64,000 nucleotides of DNA, taken from contig NQMI01000013.1 of the NCBI GenBank assembly GCA_002270565.1, positions 421,102-485,101 of the forward strand, written 5' to 3'. Source of the DNA: Stenocarpella maydis (taxonomy: Eukaryota; Ascomycota; Sordariomycetes; Diaporthales; Diaporthaceae). Position numbers and translations under genes: made by a program. Within the stretch, counting starts at the first letter, position 1. Every line of letters starts with the position of its first letter. The notes beneath the pieces are model-generated. The model did not search any database. It saw only the letters and a program-made list of their open reading frames with translations, and was not told the DNA's origin. Shown one piece after another: positions 54,871-64,000 of the stretch.

Positions 54871-57800
54871 CTAAAGTCGCTCGAGCACCACCTCCAGCCA
54901 AGGCAAGCTGCTCCAACGACTAACTGAGGGTACATTTTGTTCTGCGTCAATGTCGGCACCCGCGGCTAGCAACATCTGTACTATGGCTTTATGGCCAAAT
55001 TTAGAGGCACAGGATAGTGGCGTCCGGCCATATATGTCTCGTATATTCACCGCTGCGCCCGCTGCTAGCAACAGTTGCACAGCGGTCCCACAGCCACCCG
55101 CGGAAGCCCATGATAGTGGTGTCCGTTTGCAGTCGTCTTCGGCGTTAACTATGGCGCGTGCTGTTAGTTCCTGTAGCGTGATGGCTTTGTGACTGTGCGC
55201 GGCGGCACGCGATTCTAGTAGCGGCTGGTCGTTATTGCCCTCCGCCGCCAGCAACAGCCTCACGTTGGATTCCGCAGCACCGCAGATCTTCAATACCAAT
55301 CTTAGTGCGTCAGTATTCTCAAGAGTGGAGGCGACGTGCAATGGTGTACGGCCAAAACAATCAGGCCTTGCCAAATTGGATTGGTCGTGGTTGCCAAGTA
55401 TTTCGAGAATCTCAAGGTTTCTCGCCCATCTCACACGGTTGTCATCTTTTAAGATGCGAATGGCAGCAGTTCCTTCGTTGCTGAAATCGCTTAGTAGTAA
55501 GTTTGGCCTACCGTCCTGGAGCAACTCTCTGAGAAAACTCGGGGCGTCATTGCTGTTGCTGCGAATAACAGCTTGGAGAGGCGTCAGGCCGTTCATGTCC
55601 CTAGCTTCGACGTCCAAGGTCCGGGTAAGCAAAAGTCTGATAGCCTCTCTGGGGCCGGTCTCGCACGCCCGGTGAAGTGGGTATCCTGCCGCGGCATACC
55701 CTTCTGAGGATTCAAGGTCCAAGCGACGGTCAAGGACCAGTATATGCATCAGGTCCAGATTTCTTACTTCAACGGCCTGTCTGAACATCGACGCCAACTG
55801 GTTCGCCGAGACGGACGAAACAAGGAGCTGGGCGATGTCGAAGTCAAAGTTTATGGCAGCTGCTTTGAATACCCCCAGCATGTCGTAACAGTGGTTCAAG
55901 CAGGCCACAGCACCGAGAATATACCTCACAGCCTCAAAGTGACGATTCTCCACTGCCAGGAAGAGCGGGGAGTTCTTCTTCTTCCTGGATACCGAATTTA
56001 TGTCGATGCCGGTAGCCACCGCCGCCCTAAGGGCATCTACATCTCCCTTGCACGCCGCAACGAAGATGCTCGAAGTACTACTTGTACTCTGTTGCTTTGT
56101 GAAAGGGAAGGAAATATCTTGCTTTCCATGAAGGCGTTTGTTGTGTATCGTCAATGTCTTCTGGTCTGGGAAACCAACTTGCCCATAACAGCCATCGAAG
56201 TCGCATCGGAAATGTCGGTCGTGGTCGGCGACATGTTTGTCCCGACTCTGGGCTGTTTCAAAGCCATTGAGAAAGAAGTGGCACCATGGTTTGGCGCATC
56301 CATAAGCTACATGGCCGTAAAGATTCCTGATATTCGTGTATGCAGCGTGGCTATCGGTGGAGGCATCTTCGATCTGACGCCTCATAGGCAGGATACGGTT
56401 TTGGACGGGGAACGCTTCTTCCCAATCCCTTGCGTCACAGGATACTTGTCGGATTTGACTGCGAAATGCGTCCATGGCCCTCTCACAGCCTGCATCGACA
56501 GGGGTGGCTCCTGACATCAGTATTGTCATCAAGCGTGAAAGAGCGAGAAGAGCCGCGAGCTGTGTGTCCCTCCTCTCGATGACTTCCATTTCTACCAATT
56601 CTCTTGCATGATCCTTCAGGTGCGTCGCTGCATAGTTCATGAACCCGTAGTAACCGGTGTTGACGTGCTTCATTATATCTGTATCCTGGAGTTCGCAGTA
56701 AAATGGTCGGGAGGCAAGGTACTTGGCACAGTAATGAGCCATGCTGGCGTTCTCAACAATCTCGGAGAAACCAATTTGTGTCCAATAGGTACCTGGCATG
56801 AGAGGGACTGGGTCAGCATCTGACGTGTCTCGCTCACCACTGTCATGCAATCAATAAACAAGGCAGGCTTACACTCTGGCACTGTCATGCACCAAATTGA
56901 TGATATCATCTGATACTAAAATTGAGTGCACACCTTTCTCCACGTCCATGAGGGATCCGCAGAGCTGTTTGCAAGGTGACGACAGTGCTTCGTTGGGATC
57001 CGATGTCTCCTGATCCAGGTCGATACAGAAGCGACTCTGGATTTCTTTCCACATCAGGGGTCGTGCTGCGGAGACGACTAGTCGCAAAATCTCCTCAGCG
57101 GCGTCTCGTTCTCCGTCATTTGAGCACTCCAGGATATGTGCCACTATTCTTTTGTATCTGGACAGATGTCAGACTTTGAGAACGGATGTTTGATGCCTAA
57201 TGTACGGTGGTATCGAAAATCAGACCATCTGGGATATAAGTTACGTACGCTTCGTCAAGGCCTGTTGGAAAATGTGCAACCTCCAGCTCCTTTTCAAATC
57301 TAGCAACGCTTCGTTGACTTAGCAGGTTGTCGAGGACGAGCCTAGCGTAGAGAAACATTCCTAAACGCAATTAGAAATTGTCCTAGGTAAGACGTGACTG
57401 GCGATAGCAAGTTGCGTAGAGTCGACCTACCTTTTGCCCCATTGCATACTCTAGTGACAAGATCGGCCCGGACCTGGTCATCGAAGGAAAATTTGTCCTG
57501 TATCTCCTTTGTTTTTTGCTTGCAATACTCCCGGATATCAGTACCGTGAGCAGCAATATTCTCCAAGCGGATCTCCGGACAATCCCGGAGTCTGTCCTCC
57601 AGGACACCGTTCCGCTGGCCTGCAAGAAGTATTCGCAACGATCTCGAGTCGGGTCCATCTCCTACCCCTCCCGTATTTCTCAGGCCATGCAACCAGTCCA
57701 GGATTTCTCTCTGCGCTTCTCTCGGCGCTTCTCTCGAGCTTTTCAAGCGATCTGCTGATCCCAAACACTCGTCTAACCCGTCAATTATGAGGAAGCAAAT

Positions 57801-59538
57801 TCTCTGGGCTGTTATGGCCGTGGCTGCGAGTTTGCGAAGGATCTCTTCTGAACGGAGTTTTGGCTGATCGCTGGACAGGCATGCTTGGTGAACCAGGTCA
57901 AAGACGACCTCGTCCTGGAAGGACAGTTGGTAAAGAATCGACAAAAGCAAACCGGTCATGTTGCATTTGTCCGGTTGTGCCTGTTTGAAGAAAAAGTATG
58001 TGATGGTGAACTTGGTGGGACCAGATTCACGTTGCCTCTGAAGTTCTTTGAGATGTTTGACGATCCGGGAAGCAAGGATGGTTTTCCCTTATTTCAGTTA
58101 ATACAGCAGCTCACGCTAGCAATATACCATCAGGGTAGAAAGCTTACCCGCGCCGGGTATACCGCTCAAGTACAGAGTTTGGTGACCTGATATCATCGTA
58201 TCGGCCCAAAGGTTGTAGGTAGGGTCGGCAAGTAATTATCCAGTCTCCTGAGTGGCCAGCCCGTCGTTTGTTTGATAAGTACAAGTCACTGTTCATTAGC
58301 ATTCCACAACACAACTGATAATTAAGGCAAAAAGGGGGGCCTTGGCTGGCCCCATAGTGAAAGGAGATTCTATGCAGATCGTACCTGTGGAAGTCTGGGG
58401 CTTCAATCTTGCCAATAACAAACTGACGCTTCTGCTGAAGACATTGTTCCTGCTGAACAAGTCTCTGGGTCTCATCCTCCAGGTGGAGTTTCTGCACCTG
58501 CCGAGATAATTGATGGAATTTATCTTCCACATTTTGTTTGTGCTCTGCCGTCTTTGTCTCTGTTGACAACTGCAGACACTGTATCTCGGCAGCAATCCTC
58601 TCACTAGATAGCAGGGTTGAATGTCTTTTAAGCTGAGTTAGGACAGGCTGGAAGTTCGTCTCGAAAGTCTTCCAAGCAGAATGAAAAACCATCTTCCATC
58701 CTGTGCGTATGAAGTTAGCATAACGCATAACTAGGTACCCTAGGGTAGATGGATGTATGCTTGGGTCAATGGGGTAGGATGAATGTCAGTTGTCAGGTTC
58801 CCCGCTCTGATGAACTGCTATATAAACCTTCACGCCTCACCTGCAGTCTATAGACAAAATGAACTTCTCTCTTCAGGCATTAACAATTATTTCCTCGCAC
58901 CCCTAGCCACGCTGTGACACCATGTTGGTAGAAAGGTGCAACTCACGGGGTCTGGAGAACACATCAAGGGATTTTCTGTGGAATTCGAGTACGTCAAGGT
59001 AGTATCTTTCGAGATGTACTTTCAATTGTGGGTAAACCCCAAGAAGTCGTTGGTATGCGGAGAGACCGGGCAGGCATTCTGAGATTTCCTCGTACGTGCT
59101 GAGGATACGATCCAGAGTCTCAACCCATGTGCTAGCGACCTAATTTCCCAAGTGAGAAGATGACCTTATAGTCGGTATCAGCTTTGAACTGTGTCCATAC
59201 TAGCAAAATAAATTTTATGGGTGCCCAAATAAATGCGACAATATTGTCGACGTTGAGGAAAATCTCCACAACCTGGCTGAGCTGATCCATCCTACCGGTG
59301 TGTCAGGTTAGCTAGGGCTGTTATATCCAAAGCCTGGGACAGGCGGGTCCTACCCTTCAAGAAATGACTTGATTCTCCCAAAGTTTGTTTGCTGTCTCTT
59401 CGTGTTCAGGCGGGTTTGGATCTCGCGAATGGCTTCCCCGACGTCGGCCTGGGAGCAAACGCGGAACTCGCGACGTTGATCAGCTGTCAATGTGCCTCGA
59501 AAGGCCGCAAGCGCCGCCTGGAAGCTCTGATCTGCCAT
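54871..59538 (-). CDS. NACHT - zinc finger - ankyrin NLR-like protein, possibly frameshifted
   Basis: Fungal NLR-like receptor, a STAND NTPase proposed to act in non-self recognition. Nine exons read by hand: 59538-59354, 59291-59201, 59139-58947, 58700-58385, 58288-58148, 58087-57431, 57360-57249, 57157 to about 56875, and 56792-54871. Order: helical N-terminal domain of the kind found in many fungal NACHT proteins (FLNVDNIVAFIWAPIKF, WKMVFHSAWKTF); a coiled coil; linker RRAGHSGDWI; NACHT with Walker A GIPGAGKT (codon split by an intron) and Walker B LIIDGLDE; winged-helix region ending near LVHDSAR; C2H2-like pair (CHFFLNGF, HVADHDRHFRC, CDFDGC, H-x4-H); then ankyrin repeats to the end (RTPLSWASAGGCGTAVQLLLAAGA). 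Two defects: one extra base at about 58232-58240 separates GDWI from LLADPTYNLWAD, and the last junction does not hold phase with its best splice sites. It may be a pseudogene or an unstable allele. Confidence 0.8.
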
Positions 59539-60059
59539 ATTTCCGCTATGCTATTGAACACATTGCTATGGGAGATGGAGGGATATGAAGAGATCTCAGA
59601 GGGGAGAAGGCGAGTGAGATGGTCGAGCTCGGTTGCCCCGAATAGAAGAACCTCAGGAATCAGCCTAGGAGTCGGGAGGAAACGCCTTGCATGGGCTGAA
59701 TGTGTTCTGCGCAGGTTTCGAGGGAAAGCGGGGCAAATAAATGCCTTGCTGAGCTCGGGGGTCTTTCGTCCTGCAGTCACAGATGGAAAATGGTTGGAAG
59801 ATGGTGAGGTCTGCATGGCGCTTAACCTATGCGGCTTAGGCAGTGCTGCAGGCGTTTTCCCAGGCTCTCGCAGATCAGTGACACGCGAAATTCCTTCCAG
59901 ATCACCGTGAATCAGGCTCCGGGCCCAGGCCTGAACCTTCTTTGCTACATACACATGTAGATCTGAGCTCAGAGCAGCTGGCCGAGGCTGCTCATCCACT
60001 TGCATCCCTAGCGGGTCACACTTACTACTTCAACTCTGCCCCCTTCTCGAGGTCGAACA
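59539..60059. other. Shared promoter of NLR and SNF2 genes
   Basis: 521 bp between divergent start codons. ORFs that cross it on each strand (59389-59910 plus, 59487-60005 minus) overlap each other and the NLR first exon and have no recognisable domain. Confidence 0.5.
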
Positions 60060-63000
60060 ATGCCATCAACAGAGCAGACCATCCAGGCCCTCCCAAAGCG
60101 CCAGGCTGCGCACGCAGATGCGCAGACTCGACAAAAGCGGACCCGCCACGATTATGATGCTGACGGGTCTGGGGCAACCTGCGTGCTGCCACTCACCACA
60201 ACCAGCCAGTCTTGGCCCCCACAGGATGACGGACTTATCCAACCATTGGGGAACAGCAGTACTAACTCGGGCAGTACTTGCTATGGCATCCAAGGATACA
60301 ATATGGTCCGGCAGAGTGTGCAGGAGGTCGAGCGGCTCGAGAGTGGGTCAATGGACTGCTCTCCGGCAAGCCTTAGACAACCGGGTGCATACACTGAGAT
60401 CTGCTTTGGCGCGGTAGGAACGAAACATCTTAGACACACAAGTTTGATCTTCAGCTAATGCTATCCAAGTTGTGCGATGCCAAGATCCAACTTTGCCGAG
60501 CACCCGTCTTTGAACGTGCGAACCATGGCGCCGGGCAGAATGTCAGGTTCCGTCAGTTCTCGGTCACTTGCATTGGGGCTGGGTGGTACGCCTTGATTGA
60601 TGGAGGCGAAGCCCGAGGGCCTTTTGCCCACCTCGATCAGGTCACCTGTGAGCATCTCGAGGCACTGAAGGGTATCGATCAAGTCCGTCTCGTGGGCGTC
60701 ATTGAACAGGTGGCTCTGATTCAAAGCAACAAGAAGCCCAAAAGTAATGGGGTAATACCAGTTTCAATAAATGTCTACGGTCCTTTTCGCTTTGCTAATC
60801 GAGTGGCATTGGCACTATCTGGACGTGGTCGTTCGGGGTATCTTCAGCTACCATTCTTCCTGGAGGACGGTTGTCGACATATGAACCCACAGCAACTCCA
60901 TCCGGCACAAGGGCCTGAAGATGTCACTCACCTGGCTGGCATGGAAGAAGTGGAACTTAAAGCCGTGGCGATTTCAAACGCGGTTGAGAATATCTTTGAA
61001 TCATTGTCCTCTGATCCCGGGTCCTCCACTTGCAGCCTGTCAGTTTCAGTTCCGTCGACTATCACGACAAGCCTCAAGAGGTATGTCCATCCCCTAAGCC
61101 GCTCACTATGCAAATATTTATAAGTACAAGCCACCAACTGGCAGCTATGTCATTTATCCGGCGGAGAGAGATCCACGAAGACTGCCAGAAGGCCCTCGGA
61201 GATTTGATGGATATCGTCCGGCTACCGTGAGTGTCAACCCGCCTAGGTGTATTGCGATCATTGAGTTGTGATATGGTAACAATCCTAGCAGTCCAAGGGA
61301 CAGAAGACCCTCTTATTTTCGCGGCGGAATCCTCGCAGATGTAATGGGTCTAGGTAAAACCCTGACAATTCTCGCCTCTGTCGTCGCGGATCTCGAGAAT
61401 GCCAGAAGGTCCGCATCGACTAAGAGCCATGACCCAAAAACCAGGGCGACCCTGATAGTTGTGACATCCATCCGTGAGCAACTGCCAATATCCACTCTGA
61501 AAATTGCTAGCAAAGTGCTGACTACAAATAAGAGGTATTGCATGTCTGGGTCTCAGAGATGATGGGGTGGGTTCTTGTGACTGGCACTGATGCAAGAAGT
61601 CGCCCGCTAACTGGCTTCAAGACATATTAAAGATGAGGCTGTCAAGTGCCTCATATTTCATGGCCAAGCACGCCCAGGAACATATAAGGGAGTGATTGAC
61701 CATGACATTGTCCTTACCACTTATGCTGTGTTAGCGAAAGACTGGGGGAACCAAGGTGTCCTCCATAACATAGAGTGGTATCGTGTGGTCCTCGATGAAG
61801 GTCTGAAAAACTTAAGCTCCTTTGTCTCTAATCATTATAATTATTAGAGATTGATTTCTCAGCAGCTCACTGGATACGTAACACGGGGGCAAAACATTTC
61901 AGAGCAGCGAAGGACCTGACAGCTGTGCGCCGCTGGTGTGTGACCGGAACGCCGATACAGAATAGACTGGAAGACATTCTGTCTCTGTTAATGTTCCTCC
62001 ACATGGAGCCATTCTCCCAGCCCTCGGTGTTTCAACAACACATCCTCGAGCCTCTTGGTCAGGTCATGCCGGAATCGACGCCGCTTCGTGCGCTGCTTGC
62101 CACGATATGTTTGAGACGGGGAGCAAAGATGTTAAACGTGCCGCACCCAATGTCCGAGACCGTCACTTTGGACCTCCAACTGGATGAGCAGTCCCAGTAC
62201 AAGGATATCCTCAAGAACTGCGCAAGAGCCATTGATGACGTTGTCAGCAGTAAGAAGACCAAGATGAAGAGGTACAATATCCTCTTCACGGCTATCATTC
62301 GTCTTCGAAGACTATGCAATCATGGAACGCTTTCCATGGGCATCCCTGGCGTCGGGGCTGCTAGTCTTACTCTGAATACAGATGATGACCAGAACCAGGA
62401 TTGCGAAATGTGCTTGTCAAGATACGAAGATATGATGGATCTCGTCCGAGAAGAGGAATTCTGTCCGCAGCGCGGAAGGTGCGTTTCGGCCATCGCCACT
62501 GTCAAAGAATCCGTGGAAGATGTCGCTATGCCAGACAGGATGAGCCCTTGTGGAAACCAAGGGACCTTCCAGCTCTCGGGCCTATCAACGAAGCTCCAAG
62601 CCGTTGCTAATATTCTTGGAAAGCTCCCTCAAGACTCTAAAAGGCGAGATCCGGTTCGCGCTCGCTTTCGTCCACCTGACTAACAATGCCACAGCATCGT
62701 TTTCTCATACTGGACTGCAACGCTCGACTTTCTCCAGCAATACTTGAACTCGAGTGGCATACCATTTTTGAGGATCGACGGCAGGGTCAGTTATAATGCC
62801 AGATTAGATATTCTCGAGAGATTCAGGACTTCAGATACACCAGTCCTGTTGATGTCCATTCAGACCGGAGCAGTTGGGTCAGTTTCAATGTTCTTGCACT
62901 CGGGTCTTGAATGAACAACCGAGGCATTTAACCGCCCCCCCCCCCCCCCCCCCCCCAACGGGAAGGACAAGAACTGACACTCGGCTTTCCAGGCTTAACC

Positions 63001-63397
63001 TCACAGCTGCGAACTACGTCCATATCGTCGAGCCACAATGGAACCCCGCCGTCGAGGACCAAGCCATCGCAAGGGCAGTCCGCATGGGACAGACCCGTGC
63101 GGTAACCGTTTTCCGCTACGTCATGAGGAACACTGTGGAAGAGGTGAGTGATCCGTACTCATTTCGGTGACGCCACACGCTAACATTGAATACTGCTACA
63201 GAACATTGTCAACTTGCAGAAAAGGAAGAGCAACCTGGCCAAATTCACTCTGGACAGCGGCCCGGGAGACGGTGCCAGTTCCAGTATTGACGTTAGTTTT
63301 GAGTGACTTGTGTTAATAGGGCATTGGCTGATATATGGAAAATGTGCAGGATCTCAAGTTCGTCCTTCACCTTGACTCTGGATGCCCGCTTGCATAA
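60060..63397 (+). CDS. SNF2-family DNA-dependent ATPase (HLTF/RAD5-like)
   Basis: Eleven exons: 60060-60413, 60470-61080, 61125-61226, 61292-61473, 61533-61566, 61622-61800, 61866-62643, 62695-62877, 62993-63143, 63202-63291, 63350-63397. Together they encode 903 residues with every phase consistent. An N-terminal region of about 320 residues precedes the ATPase. Motif I is [13 protein letters not shown]. Motif Ia lies near LIVVTSIQ. The Walker B DEAH box has its alanine codon split by an intron. Motif III is [10 protein letters not shown]. The helicase C half has [36 protein letters not shown] and [13 protein letters not shown]. The RING finger of Rad5/HLTF is not clearly present; only a few cysteines (CEMC, CPQRGRC) remain where it would be. 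One intron (62644-62694) has a GC donor and another contains a 22-base C run. Nuclear; chromatin remodelling or replication-damage tolerance is inferred. Confidence 0.85.
62935..62956. repeat. C homopolymer, 22 bases, inside SNF2 intron
   Basis: Uninterrupted C run within the intron 62878-62992. Length is likely to be unstable or mis-assembled, but it does not affect coding. Confidence 0.9.
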
Positions 63398-64000
63398 CAG
63401 GACACATCTCCAGGGACGATTGACCAGCGTCTTGAGGGCGGCGGCGAAATTGCTCTGCCATCCTCTCCCTTCTCCTGTCGAATCATATACCGGCCTCAAA
63501 TTTCGGCTATCTTAACGGCGCGTCCAAAGTATTTTGTCACTTAGATGGCCGGGAACTTATTATCAACTGTTGAGGTTTTTGCATGTAGTTCAAGTTTGGG
63601 CCTTGTTCTAGCATAGGTATTTGTCCGCTGCTGTTCCTGCATCTTTTTTGGTCCAGGTCGTAGAGATGGCACTTTGTGTTATGAAACCTGCCGTGTAGCT
63701 TCCCGTTGATGTGGCTCGTATGAGGAAGCAGTGTTGATTCTGACGCACCTATCCCTCGGGGATCCCTTATCCCACGCACGGCCCGAAGTTACAGAAGCTG
63801 TCATGGAGGAATGTTATGATAGACCGGGAATGGGGACAAAAGACTTTACGAATGGATAGCCGTCGGGAGGAATGCAGTGCATGCTAGAGTCGAGGACACG
63901 GTGCGCACGCCGCTACGTCTATAAAAAGGGAACAAGAACTCCAGGAGAAGAAATTAAAAGGATAAAGGTTTAGTTTAGTTATTCATTCGACTAGAAACAA
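63398..64000. other. 3' flank, no gene recognised
   Basis: Downstream of the SNF2 gene to the window end. A TATAAAAAG-like box near 63920 could belong to a gene beyond the window. Short ORFs without features. Confidence 0.5.

Noticed and set aside
56840..56872. 33-nt intron joining NLR exon 8 to the ankyrin frame
   Set aside because: Phase would be right, but 33 nt is shorter than any other intron here (minimum 44 nt).
59389..60005. ORFs on both strands across the NLR-SNF2 promoter
   Set aside because: They overlap the first NLR exon and each other; no domain.
1..64000. tRNA, rRNA, CRISPR arrays, prophage or bacterial operons
   Set aside because: No cloverleaf, rRNA core or spaced direct-repeat array was seen; gene structure is eukaryotic throughout.

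Overview
The window looks like nuclear DNA of a filamentous ascomycete, most likely a sordariomycete (inference). Genes are separated by long non-coding stretches and carry 44-102 nt introns with fungal-type splice and branch sites. The gene families are typical of these fungi: HET-domain proteins, a Clr5-ankyrin protein, a NACHT-ankyrin NLR-like protein, an AA9 copper oxygenase and a GH18 chitinase with a chitin-binding module. No bacterial operon, CRISPR array, tRNA or rRNA was recognised.

Layout. 1-31 kb is mostly metabolic and housekeeping: a PAP2 lipid phosphatase (2379-3661), an uncharacterised tail-hydrophobic protein (4034-5218, minus), a short-chain dehydrogenase (7281-8357) convergent with a tartrate/D-malate-type dehydrogenase (8483-9595, minus), a GH18 chitinase with an internal CBM18 (10568-12020, minus), an AA9 LPMO (15401-16436, minus), a quinone-oxidoreductase-like MDR enzyme (19335-20369, minus) divergent from an XIP-like aquaporin (20909-21938), a membrane protein (22998-23705), a small secreted protein with an apparent homopolymer frameshift (25102-25589), a 73-residue AN1 zinc finger protein (26737-27105), an endonuclease III-type DNA glycosylase (27520-28806, minus) and a single-pass membrane protein (29476-30646).

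31-47 kb is accessory. A HET gene, a secreted HD-domain protein and a second, larger HET gene lie in one orientation. They are followed by a truncated FTA2/kinase-like fragment, a decayed copy of an RCC1 gene, two distantly similar small proteins of an unrecognised family, a small retropepsin-like protein, and a 1191-residue Clr5-ankyrin protein. SRP54 (49008-50656) is a housekeeping island. 51-64 kb is accessory again: two small membrane proteins, a broken small ORF, an AT-rich island, then a nine-exon NACHT-zinc finger-ankyrin gene (54871-59538, minus) divergent from an eleven-exon SNF2-family ATPase gene (60060-63397, plus).

HET and NACHT-ankyrin proteins are known in fungi as parts of non-self recognition and programmed cell death. 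This window therefore combines an allorecognition-like repertoire with relics of decayed genes. The most notable items are the NLR-SNF2 divergent pair with a probable frameshift in the NLR, the HET-HD-HET cluster, the small-protein family at 40.9-43.2 kb, and a 10-bp palindrome (TACCTAGGTA) repeated across intergenic DNA and found at both ends of the RCC1 relic. All exon structures were derived by hand from splice sites, reading phase and family similarity.
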